A DNA stretch of 27,631 nucleotides, taken from positions 1 to 27,631 of the IMG/VR virus record IMGVR_UViG_3300050020_000384; one strand, written 5' to 3'. The position numbers and the translations under genes are program-made. Under the pieces are notes generated by a model. The model was not told the origin of the DNA. It did no database searches and saw only the letters and a list, made by a program, of their open reading frames with translations. This stretch comes from a virus. This document shows positions 5,738 through 13,904 of the stretch, piece after piece; positions within the stretch are counted from its first letter, which is position 1, and the number at the start of each line of letters is the position of its first letter.

Positions 5738-7993
5738 ATGACCGATGATGCTGAAATTCTGGTGAACTCGCCGGACGCACACGTGGACATTCTCCTGACG
5801 GAATACAAGCAGGCCGGCGTCATGCCCAACGGATTTTATGACATGGCCTATAACGAGGAGACGCGCCGCATGATCTGGGCGGGCCAATCGCCCGACGGCC
5901 GCCGGTGGGATGAGAACATGCCGGAAGGCGAGCCGGCCCAACCGTGGAACGGCAGCAGTGATACGCGGGTGCCGGTGGTGGACGGCGTGGTGAATTTTGG
6001 CGTGGTGCTGTTGACGGCGGCGTTCCGCAAGGCGGAATTGCGCGCGACCACGGTGAATTCCGATCTGGCGGACCTGTCCTCGGGTCTGAGTGATTATCTG
6101 CACTGGCTGATCCATACGCGGCATAAGAAGGCGTTGCGACTGGAGGCGGAGTTGAGCGCGCAATACGCGCAGGAATACGGCTTTGCCATCGCGTATATCG
6201 GCTGGGAACGGGAGATTGGCAAGCGCCGGGTTGATTTGAAGCTGGAAACGTTGCAACAACTGGCCGAGCAGTCGCCGGAAGGCTCGCCCATGCGCAGTCT
6301 GCCGGCGATGATTGCGGATCCCACCCAGGACGACGCCAGCGCCGAGGCGGTGCGGAGTCTGTACCGGCTTTACGTGATGCAGGCGATGAGCGGCACGGAC
6401 TTTTACGACGCGGAAAAGGGCGACGAGGCGTTTCTGGATTTGAAACTGGCCGCGGCGAAGAAATACGTGAAGGCGTTGCGCGAAACGGGCACGGCAGAGG
6501 TGCCCATCGCCTACATCGTGAAGAATGATCCGCTGGTGCGGGTGTGCAAGCCGTTCCAGGAGGTGCTGGCGGCGCGCGGCACGATGATGTTGCAGCAGGC
6601 GCGGGCGATCTTCTGGCGGCGCTGGATGACGGAGGCGGAATTGCTGTCCAAACAGGTGGACGGCTGGGACGCGGGCTGGATCCAGAAGGTCAAGGCGACC
6701 AAAGGCAACATTTCGAGCTGGGCCGGGGCGCTGGGGGCGACCAGTCTGACCGGGCCGAGCACCAAGACGGTGGGCAACACGACGTATCTCAAGATCACGG
6801 AGGAAAACAACCCGCTGATCGAGGTGGTGTATGCCTACGTTAAAAAAGTGGATGAAGACGGCGTGACGGGCGTGTATGAAACGATTTTCAGCCCGCACGT
6901 GACGCATGACACGCAGGGCGCGGCGGACTTTTGCGCGAAGCATGAATTGATCGGCTACGCGCATGGGCAATATCCGTTTGTGGAGTTGAAACGGGAAAAC
7001 ATCGGACGGGCGCTGACGGACACGCGGAGCGTGGCGGAGATTGCCGGCACGTGGCAGAACGAGGAGAAGAAACAGCGGGACATGCTGTTCAATCGGGCGG
7101 ACTGGGACACGCTGCCGCCGGTGAAGGTGCCGAAGCTGGGCGGGGTGGATTACAAGCTGGGGCCGGGGGCACAGGTGCCCATGTCGCGGGCGCAGGATAT
7201 TGCGGCGATCAACCTGGGCGCACCGCCGGCCACGCTGGCGCTGGCGCTGGTGAATTTGCTGAAGTTGCAGACGGCGGAATACTTTGGCCTGTTCAACAAG
7301 GACGTGCATCCGGCGTTGCAGGCGATCCAACAGGAAAAGCTGGGCGATGATTTCTACACGTTCTGGGGCGAGGTGCTGATGCACGTGTTCAGCCTCACGT
7401 TGCAATATAATCCGCAGCAGATCGCGGTGGTCACGGGCAATCAGCAACTCTCGCAACTGGACCCGGCGACGATCATGGACCAGGTGATGCTGGGGCTGGA
7501 GTTTGACCTGAAAGATTTAAACCCGGATTACCTCTTGCAAAAGCTGGATATCATCAACAACAAGATTTTGCCGGGGGACGTGACGGGGGCGATTGATCGG
7601 GCGGGCCTGACGGCGTATCAGGCGCGGGCGGTGGATCCGCGGCTGGCGCAACGGTTCGTGCAGGACCAGAAGGGCGCGAGCCAGAAGATTTTCGACGACG
7701 TGCAGAAAAACGTGGGCAACATGATGCTGGGCTTTGAGGCGAACTACGTGGAGAACGATCCGACCGCGCCGACGCGGCTGCAATATCTGCAACAGTTGAT
7801 GTCGAGCAATCCGAAATGCCAGCAGTGGATGCAGCAAGATGAGCGGTTCAAGGCGTTGATCCAAAACTACGTGAAGAATTTGCAGATGAGCGTGGATCAG
7901 CAGCAGAATAAACAGGTGGGCCGGATTGGGGTCAAGCCAATGAGCCAGTCACCGGGACAACCGGGACCGATGCCGGGACAACCGAGACAATAG
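5738..7993 (+). CDS. Portal protein (podovirus-type)
   Basis: This 751-residue protein would form the dodecameric channel at the capsid vertex, through which the terminase packages DNA. Support comes from size, position between terminase and scaffold/capsid, and family-like segments: WNGSSDTRVPVVDGVVN near residue 70; EYGFAIAYIGWERE near 146; then YPFVELKRENIGRALTDTR and VAEIAGTWQNEEKKQRDML around 415-450, corresponding to the wing/stem region of podoviral portals. The C-terminus is Gln/Pro-rich (PGQPGPMPGQPRQ), probably flexible. The long minus-strand frame across it (5696-7456) is a shadow. Start ATG 5738 follows a repeat-filled gap with no clear ribosome site. Confidence 0.85.
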   Translation: MTDDAEILVNSPDAHVDILLTEYKQAGVMPNGFYDMAYNEETRRMIWAGQSPDGRRWDENMPEGEPAQPWNGSSDTRVPVVDGVVNFGVVLLTAAFRKAELRATTVNSDLADLSSGLSDYLHWLIHTRHKKALRLEAELSAQYAQEYGFAIAYIGWEREIGKRRVDLKLETLQQLAEQSPEGSPMRSLPAMIADPTQDDASAEAVRSLYRLYVMQAMSGTDFYDAEKGDEAFLDLKLAAAKKYVKALRETGTAEVPIAYIVKNDPLVRVCKPFQEVLAARGTMMLQQARAIFWRRWMTEAELLSKQVDGWDAGWIQKVKATKGNISSWAGALGATSLTGPSTKTVGNTTYLKITEENNPLIEVVYAYVKKVDEDGVTGVYETIFSPHVTHDTQGAADFCAKHELIGYAHGQYPFVELKRENIGRALTDTRSVAEIAGTWQNEEKKQRDMLFNRADWDTLPPVKVPKLGGVDYKLGPGAQVPMSRAQDIAAINLGAPPATLALALVNLLKLQTAEYFGLFNKDVHPALQAIQQEKLGDDFYTFWGEVLMHVFSLTLQYNPQQIAVVTGNQQLSQLDPATIMDQVMLGLEFDLKDLNPDYLLQKLDIINNKILPGDVTGAIDRAGLTAYQARAVDPRLAQRFVQDQKGASQKIFDDVQKNVGNMMLGFEANYVENDPTAPTRLQYLQQLMSSNPKCQQWMQQDERFKALIQNYVKNLQMSVDQQQNKQVGRIGVKPMSQSPGQPGPMPGQPRQ

Positions 7994-8003
7994 GGGAACA
8001 GCG

Positions 8004-8231
8004 TTGGCGAATAAATCTAAACAAATGAAAATATCACAACTGATAAAAGAACTGCAAACCGCGTTGCGAAAATACGGCGATATTCCTGTGGACATGGATG
8101 CCGGCTGTTGCTTAAGCAAGATCGAAAAGCTCAAAGCACAAGAACAATGCTCGTCAGTGAAACTCCAACCGCCGGATCGCGGCGCAAAACTCCAGCCGAA
8201 TGGAAAATATCGGCTATATCTATCCAGCTAA
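8004..8231 (+). CDS. Hypothetical small protein after portal
   Basis: This protein is 75 residues if started at TTG 8004, or 68 if started at ATG 8025. The TTG has AGGGGA at a proper distance (7992-7997), while the ATG has no ribosome site, so TTG is preferred. The sequence MKISQLIKELQTALRKYGDIPVDMD resembles small phage proteins of the type 'LIxxLQxLxxDxxVxVD', whose function is unknown. Two adjacent Cys (GCC) sit in the middle. Its composition is more AT-rich than the portal gene, so it may be a late insertion. Confidence 0.6.
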   Translation: MANKSKQMKISQLIKELQTALRKYGDIPVDMDAGCCLSKIEKLKAQEQCSSVKLQPPDRGAKLQPNGKYRLYLSS

Positions 8232-8244
8232 CATTTAAAACTTT

Positions 8245-8598
8245 ATGAACTGGAAATTTTGGCAGAAGCAAGACGGCGTGCAGGGGACTGCGCGCCCTAC
8301 CTATTTTTCAACGCCGCGAATTTTGACGGAGGCACAGCAGCAGCGCGCGAACCTGGAACGGCTGCTGGCGCTGGCGGGGATCTCCGATAGTCAGCCGGTC
8401 TGGAAGACGCTGCTGTCCTATGCCGATGAGCACGCGCGTAATGAGCAGGAAGCGGCGCTGGCCGCGAACCTGACGAATGACGTGCGGCAATACAACGCGG
8501 GCCGGGCGGCGAGTGCGCTGGATTTTGCCACGGCGTTGCGGGATCTCCGGATGCAAGCGGACCTGGAAGCCCGGAAGCTGGAAAAGAAAACAGGTTAA
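8245..8598 (+). CDS. Hypothetical helical virion-region protein
   Basis: This 117-residue protein is mainly alpha-helical after residue 25 (TEAQQQRANLERLLALAG; ALRDLRMQADLEARKLEKK), with no recognised domain. It lies between portal and scaffold, a position often used for head assembly factors. Its TAA stop falls in the first bases of a long hairpin repeat, so its end may have been reshaped by that element. Confidence 0.65.
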   Translation: MNWKFWQKQDGVQGTARPTYFSTPRILTEAQQQRANLERLLALAGISDSQPVWKTLLSYADEHARNEQEAALAANLTNDVRQYNAGRAASALDFATALRDLRMQADLEARKLEKKTG

Positions 8599-8691
8599 TA
8601 AGGAATCCAGGAAACCCGGAGAACTAAAACGGTGAATGCCCTGGTAAATTTTCTGTTTAAATCCTGGTTTCCTGGTCTCCTTATAAAATTC
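8594..8691 (+). repeat. Long hairpin repeat family C, copy 1
   Basis: The left arm (GTTAATAAGGAATCCAGG) is complementary to the right arm (CCTGGTTTCCTGGTCTCCTTATAAAATT), with an interior spacer. Two other copies lie at 15866-15959 and 19053-19131. The interval 8599-8865 (267 bases) holds this element, a 53-base repeat and a small hairpin, and no gene. Confidence 0.8.
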
Positions 8692-8703
8692 TCCTCCTTA
8701 TTT

Positions 8704-8756
8704 AACCCGCTCAGATTGGCCTAACTCCGCCTGGATTGGCCTAACTCTGCGGGCAG
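8704..8756 (+). repeat. 53-base direct repeat family B, copy 2
   Basis: It differs from 5565-5617 at a single base. Both copies sit in gaps of the head gene block, the first upstream of the portal and the second upstream of the scaffold-like gene. Confidence 0.9.
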
Positions 8757-8865
8757 TCTCTTCCCTTCTACTCTCTTTTCGTGGTTAGTGACCGCATCAC
8801 GCCAGCAAGAGGCTGGTAGCCGCACGGTCCCGGTTAACCCATGGACTGCCAAACTTGCGAAGAGC

Positions 8866-10083
8866 ATGAAAACTAAAACTGACATCAAAGAGTCGGGCGC
8901 TGCGGGGAAGCCCGGAGAATCAACCGCTGCGACGGAGAAACTGACTTTAAACGCATCGGGCGTGGAAAATCTGCTGAAGGTGGATTTTGCGGCCGATGAC
9001 AAAACGGAATCGCCCCCCGCCAAAGAAATCCCGGCGGCCGGCGAAACCGTCGTGGAAGAGCCTGAAACGGAAAAGATTGTTGAACTGCCGAAAGGCGAAG
9101 AGGCGGAAGTAAAAGCCGAGGACGAGGCAAAAGTCGAGGGCGAAGCCGAACCGAAAGCCGAGGCCGCCGATGAAACCCCGTTGCCGGACAAGCTGAAGCT
9201 TGAACTCCAACAGTGGGAGGAGACGGGCGGGCCGCTGCCGCCGGCGTTGCAGACGCTGGTGGACAAACGGATCGGCAAACTGACGGGCGCCCGCGACGCG
9301 GAAAAGACGCGCGCGGATGCGGCGGAGGCGAAGTTGCAGGCGGTCGCGGCGGAAGCCGAGGCGCTGCGCAACGATCCGCACCGGCCGGCGCACGTGCCGA
9401 TCACGGTGGTGGACGACGCGGTGCTGACCAAACTGGGCGCGACGGCCAAGGTGTTCATGGCGGAAGCCGAGGCGTACCTCGACGACACGGCCACGGACGA
9501 CGAGCGCACGCGGGTGGAACGGTACATGGCGGCGCAAAAGCTGGACGCGAACGGCCTGAAACGGGCCGTGCGGGAAACCAGCCATTGGGTGGCGGAAGAC
9601 CTGCCCGAACAGCGCAAGGCGGTCCAGACGTTCCGACAAGTGGAAGCGGCGGTGGAACCGGTGGTGAGCGCGCAATTCCCCTGGCTGAATGACAAGGCCA
9701 GTCCGGAATTTGCGAAGTCACAGCAGGTGCTGGACCTCATGCCGGAACTGCGGCAGCGCACGCCGGCGCACCGGGTGGCGGCGGGCATTTACGTGCTGGG
9801 GCTGGAGGTCATGGATCACCTGGCGAAAGCCGGGGTGAAGACCGACACCGCGGCCGCCGTGCGCGAAGCGCTGACCAAAACGTTCCCGGTCCCCAGTCCA
9901 CAGGCCAAAGTCCAAAGTGCCAAAGCCAAGCTCCCTCCGCCCAAAACGCCCGCCGGCACCAGTGCGGCGGCCGCCAGCAAAGTCAAGGTGGGCAAGGATG
10001 AAGCGGCGCGGCAAGCGTTCAACAAAACTCCGACCCGGGCGACGGCCACGGAACTGGCCCGCGCCGCCTTACAGGAGGCGTAG
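8866..10083 (+). CDS. Probable capsid scaffolding protein
   Basis: This 405-residue protein lies directly before the capsid gene, where podoviruses keep the scaffold. It is strongly acidic and low-complexity in its first 110 residues (VEEPETEKIVELPKGEEAEV, many E/K/A), then helical and coiled-coil-like (DAEKTRADAAEAKLQAVAAEAEALR split over about 140-170). The C-terminus is basic and Ala/Pro-rich, as scaffold capsid-binding ends often are. ATG 8866 is chosen; an upstream GTG (8788) would read through a small CCAGC...GCTGG hairpin and is less likely. Two dispersed repeats are coding here: DKLKLELQ at 9187-9211 and a CCAAAGTCC array at 9891-9927. No enzymatic motif is seen. Confidence 0.65.
   Translation: MKTKTDIKESGAAGKPGESTAATEKLTLNASGVENLLKVDFAADDKTESPPAKEIPAAGETVVEEPETEKIVELPKGEEAEVKAEDEAKVEGEAEPKAEAADETPLPDKLKLELQQWEETGGPLPPALQTLVDKRIGKLTGARDAEKTRADAAEAKLQAVAAEAEALRNDPHRPAHVPITVVDDAVLTKLGATAKVFMAEAEAYLDDTATDDERTRVERYMAAQKLDANGLKRAVRETSHWVAEDLPEQRKAVQTFRQVEAAVEPVVSAQFPWLNDKASPEFAKSQQVLDLMPELRQRTPAHRVAAGIYVLGLEVMDHLAKAGVKTDTAAAVREALTKTFPVPSPQAKVQSAKAKLPPPKTPAGTSAAAASKVKVGKDEAARQAFNKTPTRATATELARAALQEA
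9187..9211 (+). repeat. Dispersed repeat family F, copy in scaffold-like gene
   Basis: It is identical over 25 bases to 561-585 in terL and is read in the same frame (DKLKLELQ). It marks the junction between the acidic leader and the helical part. Confidence 0.8.
9891..9927 (+). repeat. Short-period tandem repeat in scaffold-like gene
   Basis: CAGTCCACAGGCCAAAGTCC and following units resemble the CAGTCC array in terL (2027-2073) and the AGTCC array at 22533-22587. It is coding and near the C-terminus. Confidence 0.5.
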
Positions 10084-10124
10084 GCAAGCAAAGGGATTTC
10101 AAGAAACAATTGAATTAAAAAATT

Positions 10125-11147
10125 ATGTTACTTGAAAAAAATGTGGTGGGCAAGAAAACGGACTGGGCGAATTACATCACCCTGGCCGATGAGCATGAAA
10201 CCCCCATGCTCCGGGTGCTGACCAAAGGCCCGAAACCGGTGAACGTGGTGAAGCATTATCAGAGCGACACCTACAATGACCCGCAACCCAATGCCTGGCC
10301 GGAGGGCAAGGACTGGGACACGTTCAAGAGCGCAGGCGGCCAGCGCAAGGAACTGACGGCGCGCGTGCAATGGTTCGTGCAGACCGCGGCCGTGAGCAAA
10401 CTGGCGGAGGATGTCACGGACACTGCCGGCATCACGGACGAACTGGCGCACGAAATCCCCAAGAAGATGACCGAGATGGCGCGCGAAATGGAATGTTCCG
10501 CGGCCAGCGATCAGCTGTCGGTGGCGGACGCCGGCGACGGCAACACGGGCAACAAGTTCCGGGGCGCCGGAGCCTGGATCAATGCGGCTCCCACAGCGGA
10601 CGCGGACACCATGGTGGATGCGACGATCCGACCGGCGGCCGCGAACATCTACAGCGACACCAAGGCGAACCTGACGGAGGACGCCATCAAGACGTGCCTG
10701 GAAGCCGCCTGGAAGCTCACCGGCAGCACCGGCATGAAGGTGGGTTTTGTGGGCAGCAAGCTCAAGAAACAGTTCGGCACGTTCCAGTTCTACATCCCGA
10801 CCTCGCTCAACACGCAGGCGACGGCGCGCATCATCACGCGCGGCGAGGACGCGACGGTGCTGGGCAACACGGTGGATGTGTATGACAGCGACTGGGGCAA
10901 GGTGGAACTGCACATGACCCGTTGGAACGCGCACGCGAATTTCACCGCTGGCGGTTCGACCACGAAAGGCGACTGGCGCGGTTATTTCCTCAACACCGCA
11001 CGCTGGGCCTGGTTGTGGAAACAGAAGCCGACGGTGTACAAACCGGAGTTTAAAGGGGGATCATACAAAGCGGCTATCGATGCGCTTCTTATGTTTTTGT
11101 GCTGGAATTGCATCGGCGAAGTCAAAATTGACCCGTCGGATGCTTAA
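10125..11147 (+). CDS. Major capsid protein, SU10/DUF5309-like
   Basis: This 340-residue protein is the probable shell subunit. Segments match the SU10 (DUF5309) capsid family: an N-terminal ETPMLRVL, then ARVQWFVQTAAVSKLAEDV and TDTAGITDELAHEIPKKM with EMAREME (about residues 80-125), and a GAGAWIN stretch followed by the A-domain-like beta region. Size and position after the scaffold fit. Start ATG 10125 is preceded by an A-rich stretch and not a strong Shine-Dalgarno, which is odd for the most highly expressed virion gene. The last 25 residues (ALLMFLCWNCIGEVKIDPSDA) are unusually hydrophobic and Cys-containing. Confidence 0.8.
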   Translation: MLLEKNVVGKKTDWANYITLADEHETPMLRVLTKGPKPVNVVKHYQSDTYNDPQPNAWPEGKDWDTFKSAGGQRKELTARVQWFVQTAAVSKLAEDVTDTAGITDELAHEIPKKMTEMAREMECSAASDQLSVADAGDGNTGNKFRGAGAWINAAPTADADTMVDATIRPAAANIYSDTKANLTEDAIKTCLEAAWKLTGSTGMKVGFVGSKLKKQFGTFQFYIPTSLNTQATARIITRGEDATVLGNTVDVYDSDWGKVELHMTRWNAHANFTAGGSTTKGDWRGYFLNTARWAWLWKQKPTVYKPEFKGGSYKAAIDALLMFLCWNCIGEVKIDPSDA

Positions 11148-11149
11148 TA

Positions 11150-11194
11150 CCCCTCACCCTGACCCTCTCCCCTAACAGGGGAGAGGGAATGGGA
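11150..11194 (+). repeat. Palindromic repeat family A, copy 3
   Basis: CCCTCACCCTGACCCTCTCC pairs with the downstream CAGGGGAGAGGGAATGGG, giving a hairpin across CTAA. It starts three bases after the capsid stop. It could reduce read-through or stabilise the capsid mRNA end, but there is no T-run. Confidence 0.8.
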
Positions 11195-11232
11195 AAAGCA
11201 AAAACAAACGAAAATTTAACGAAAGACAAAAT

Positions 11233-11742
11233 ATGAAAGTTATTCCTCTTCCTCTCGAAACGCAGGCGCGCCTGGGTTTCAACACGAAAATCATCCTCGA
11301 CTATACCGACCTGAGCGGGACGGGCGTGGCCGGGGGCAATAATCCGTATCCGTTCACGAATCCGTGGACGACCGGCGTCGCGCAGGCGGTCCTGCCGCCT
11401 AATGCGCTGGGAGCGTCCACGGTGACGTTGCCGGCGGGCACGCGGATTCAGGGCAACATGTGCATCCGGGTGGTGACGGCGTTCCTCAGCAGCGGCGGGG
11501 TCATCACGACCCTGACGTTCAGCCTGGGCGACGGCGGCAGCGCCACGCGCTATGTGAACGCGCAGGACCTCAAAACGACCGGCTACAAGGTGGGCGCGGA
11601 AACGGGCCTGCTGAATCTGGTGGCGGACACGCTGGACGCGGTGGCCACGATTGTCGGGCAGACGATGGCCAGCCTGAATGCCGGCCAGGTGGAGATCCTC
11701 TGCAATGTGATTCCCGTCGCCGACCTGGCGGCGGTGGTTTAG
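11233..11742 (+). CDS. Putative virion-associated (decoration-type) protein
   Basis: This 169-residue protein has no signal peptide and no enzymatic motif. The sequence is beta-rich with Thr/Ala/Gly (GASTVTLPAGTRIQGN; LTFSLGDGGSATRYVN). Position directly after the capsid gene suggests a capsid decoration or head protein. I do not recognise a named family. ATG 11233 follows a GAAAG ribosome-like site. Confidence 0.6.
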   Translation: MKVIPLPLETQARLGFNTKIILDYTDLSGTGVAGGNNPYPFTNPWTTGVAQAVLPPNALGASTVTLPAGTRIQGNMCIRVVTAFLSSGGVITTLTFSLGDGGSATRYVNAQDLKTTGYKVGAETGLLNLVADTLDAVATIVGQTMASLNAGQVEILCNVIPVADLAAVV

Positions 11743-11762
11743 TGAGTTGTTGTTTGGGTTGG

Positions 11763-11791
11763 CTCTGCGTCCCGCGCCGCGGGACGCAGAG
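11763..11791 (+). repeat. Perfect GC-rich palindrome, family D copy 1
   Basis: A 13-base perfect stem (CTCTGCGTCCCGC / GCGGGACGCAGAG) with a 3-base loop (GCC) is followed by TTTCC, not a T-run. It might act as a transcription pause or weak terminator after the decoration-type gene. Truncated relatives (GCGTCCCGC...GCGGGAC) occur at 21080-21094 and 23144-23163. Confidence 0.85.
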
Positions 11792-11801
11792 TTTCCAAAA
11801 T

Positions 11802-11828
11802 AGTTGAGGGTTGAAAGTTGAGGGTTGA
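11802..11828 (+). repeat. TTGAGGG tandem array, copy 2
   Basis: Units AGTTGAG, GGTTGAA, AGTTGAG, GGTTGAA closely match 5478-5508. It lies in a 118-base gap that contains repeats only. Confidence 0.8.
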
Positions 11829-11860
11829 ATAAAAATTAACAAATTAAAATCTCAAAAAGT

Positions 11861-12307
11861 ATGAAAACAAACAGAAATCTTTTCGGGTTGCTCCTCTCCA
11901 GCAGTCTCCTGGCCCTGACAGCGGTGCTGCCGGCGCGGGCGCAGCAAATCAACATCCCCACGGACCTGGCCACCGTAGGCGCCAACGCCACGATTACCTC
12001 GACCAACGGCGTGGCGCTGACGTTGCCCAGGGACAAGGACATTGGCGTGCTGATCTCGCAGGCCGCGGCCAATACGGGCACCAGCAATACGGTCTATGGC
12101 TTCGATTACCAGGTGGGGACGACCTGGACGACCACGGCGCCGTTACGGCTGACCCTGGCCTGCACGGGCCTCACGAACACGACGGGTTATTTCTTCCTGT
12201 CCAAGACCAACTTTGCCGGCGTGAATGCGGCGCGGTTTGGTTATCTCTCGACGGTGGAGTTGACCAATGTGACGCCCGCCAGCATCACGTTTGATTGGAC
12301 GCACTGA
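11861..12307 (+). CDS. Exported small beta-rich protein with signal peptide
   Basis: The 148-residue protein begins with a classical Sec signal peptide: MKTNRN, a Leu/Ser-rich core (LFGLLLSSSLLALTAV) and LPARA before Q28, with a likely signal peptidase I cut after residue 27. The mature part (about 121 residues) is Thr/Asn/Gly-rich and looks like a beta-sandwich (TVYGFDYQVGTTWTTTAPL; SIT FDW at the end). It is unexpected inside a block of head genes. It may be a surface adhesin or fibre subunit, or an envelope protein made by lysogens. No family is recognised. Confidence 0.75.
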   Translation: MKTNRNLFGLLLSSSLLALTAVLPARAQQINIPTDLATVGANATITSTNGVALTLPRDKDIGVLISQAAANTGTSNTVYGFDYQVGTTWTTTAPLRLTLACTGLTNTTGYFFLSKTNFAGVNAARFGYLSTVELTNVTPASITFDWTH

Positions 12308-12347
12308 CGCGATTTGGGGACTCGTGTAACTCGTCCCTCCGAAAATC

Positions 12348-12770
12348 ATGGAAGTGGACTTTTCCAAGCTCGACCTGGCCACCGCCACACGGGTGGATGA
12401 GGTGATTCGTGGGGATTACAACGCCACGCTGTTGCAAGCGGCGGCCCGGCAGCGGCGCGTGGCGTTGCTCAATCGGCTGCACCGGCCCCTGGCCAAAGAC
12501 GGCTACGGCGAGCGGACATTGATGATTGATCCGGTGTTCGACGCTTACTGGCGCGAGTGTTACGGCAAACGTTATCTGGAAGACGCCGACCTGGTGAAGT
12601 TTCTGAAGCGGCGGAATGAGGAGATCATCGTGGAGAGCCGGGGGACGAAGGCGATTTTCGTGGGGTGGATGCCGTCAAGCCAGAGCAAGAGACCCGTTGG
12701 CTTGAAATCCGAATGCCGAATGCCGAATGTCGAAATCCGAAAGAAGTCCGAAAACCGAAATCCGAAATGA
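12348..12770 (+). CDS. Head-tail region hypothetical protein
   Basis: This 140-residue protein resembles phage hypotheticals with the pattern 'RTMRIDP...YW...F...VxSRGTK', seen here as RTLMIDPVFDAYWRECYG and IIVESRGTKAIFVGW. These are usually found near the head-tail genes; the function is not known. Its C-terminal 25 residues are encoded by a CCGAATG/CCGAAAT repeat (12704-12769), and the repeat supplies both its stop and the start of the next gene (ATGA overlap at 12767-12770). The natural C-terminus is therefore probably near residue 116. Confidence 0.7.
   Translation: MEVDFSKLDLATATRVDEVIRGDYNATLLQAAARQRRVALLNRLHRPLAKDGYGERTLMIDPVFDAYWRECYGKRYLEDADLVKFLKRRNEEIIVESRGTKAIFVGWMPSSQSKRPVGLKSECRMPNVEIRKKSENRNPK
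12704..12769 (+). repeat. CCGAATG/CCGAAATC tandem array
   Basis: About eight imperfect units of 7-10 bases (CCGAATG, CCGAATG, TCGAAAT, CCGAAAG, ...). It is entirely coding, creates the C-terminus of one gene and carries the ATG of the next. Confidence 0.8.
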
Positions 12771-13903
12771 GAACGGTTGATTATAGCGATGTTTTGTGCG
12801 GGAGCGCGGCGCTGGCGGGGTTGCAGGTGAGCGACCTCTCGCCGGCGGAATTCGCACTGTTCCGGGCGGCACACGATCGGCGGTTGCAGGTGGCGTGGGA
12901 ATGCCATCGCTGGCCGGAGATCTGCCGGTATGAACAACGCAGTTTTCGCGCGCCGTGGGATGCGGCCCATGCCTACGCGGCCGGGGATGAGGTGCTGGAT
13001 ATTCCCACGCTGACTTATTTGCAGGCGCTCCAGGCGAGCACCGGGCAGCCGCCGACGATTGCAAACGTGGTGAACCAGGCGTATTGGGCGCCGTGCCAGG
13101 CGCAGTATCAGGCGGACGATTACGTGGCGGGCACGAATTACGCGGTGGGGGCGATGGTGCGGAACCGGGCGGATAACGCGTTTTACCAGATGAACGCGCT
13201 GTCCCCCGACCGGCTTTTGACCGTCAATAACGCCCTGACCCTTCCGCCCAGCGTCGCCACGTTCGTTTTAGGGTACACCGGACTGGTGAATGGCCGGCCA
13301 GCGTATGCGGACGCCACCACATACCACACGTGCGATTGGGACGGCAACCAATGGCGGATTTATTATTTCGACTCTCTGCACACGCTGATTTTACACGCGC
13401 ACAGCCTGTCCGACGTGGCGACGCCGGACCGGGCCATGGACTGGGTGTTTGACGAGGGGACTTTCTTTGGCACCAGTCTGGCGCTGACCCTCCCTCCCCC
13501 CGCCCCGCCGCCTTCGGTCAATTGGGGCTTGCTGACGCCCTTCAACCGCTACGTGGGCTACGAACAGACCCTGGCGGACGGCACGCCGCTGATGCCGATC
13601 GGCGAGTTTCTCTGTGCGTGGGACCGGGACCCGCGGGTGACGACCAAGCTGACGCAGTTGCCCTACACGTTGAGCGCGGACGGCGCGCAGTTCATGACGC
13701 TGCGGCATACCCTGGCTTACGTGTGGCTGCTGCTGCGGGTGCGCCGGCCGCTGCTGACGGGCGACGCCTGGGGGACCACGACGGTCTATGCGTCTGGACA
13801 GCAGATGTATTTCGCGCCGGCGGCGGCGCCGGTGGTCCCGGCGAGCGGCAGCGGGGGCGGGATCGCCATTTCAGGCAGCGGTGGCGCAGTCGGAGTCGGC
13901 TAA
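12767..13903 (+). CDS. Virion protein with carbohydrate-binding-like modules (3' half split off)
   Basis: This 378-residue protein has an N-terminal helical region (LSPAEFALFRAAHDRRLQVAW, to residue 44) and then modules of the W...aYxxGdxV...yYxxl...gqxP...W type, like small carbohydrate-binding domains: residues 64-110 (PWDAAHAYAAGDEV ... YWAP) and 113-145 (QADDYVAGTNYAVGAMV). After a conserved body (NWGLLTPFNRYVGYEQT; CAWDRDPRVTTKL; about 250-330) a third module begins at 333 (DAWGTTTVYASGQQMYFA). It is cut short and replaced by a Gly/Ser/Ala tail. The missing half of this module matches the start of the gene at 15586. A structural head-tail or adhesion protein is likely; the exact role is unknown. 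Start ATG 12767 overlaps the preceding stop. Confidence 0.7.
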   Translation: MRTVDYSDVLCGSAALAGLQVSDLSPAEFALFRAAHDRRLQVAWECHRWPEICRYEQRSFRAPWDAAHAYAAGDEVLDIPTLTYLQALQASTGQPPTIANVVNQAYWAPCQAQYQADDYVAGTNYAVGAMVRNRADNAFYQMNALSPDRLLTVNNALTLPPSVATFVLGYTGLVNGRPAYADATTYHTCDWDGNQWRIYYFDSLHTLILHAHSLSDVATPDRAMDWVFDEGTFFGTSLALTLPPPAPPPSVNWGLLTPFNRYVGYEQTLADGTPLMPIGEFLCAWDRDPRVTTKLTQLPYTLSADGAQFMTLRHTLAYVWLLLRVRRPLLTGDAWGTTTVYASGQQMYFAPAAAPVVPASGSGGGIAISGSGGAVGVG

Positions 13904-13904
13904 T

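Noticed and set aside
5696-7456. 586-residue minus-strand reading frame
   Set aside because: It is antisense to the portal gene, rich in Arg/His/Pro as expected from a shadow of GC-rich coding DNA, and has no recognisable domain.
8788-8865. Upstream GTG start for the scaffold-like gene
   Set aside because: The extra residues derive from a small hairpin (CCAGC...GCTGG) and unlikely sequence; ATG 8866 gives a normal start.
8721-9788. 355-residue minus-strand reading frame rich in Ser/Ala
   Set aside because: It is a shadow of the scaffold-like gene; low complexity mirrors the acidic leader on the other strand.
11763-11800. Rho-independent terminator after the decoration-type gene
   Set aside because: The stem is perfect but it is followed by TTTCC, not a T-run, and the same palindrome occurs elsewhere as a dispersed repeat, even in coding sequence.
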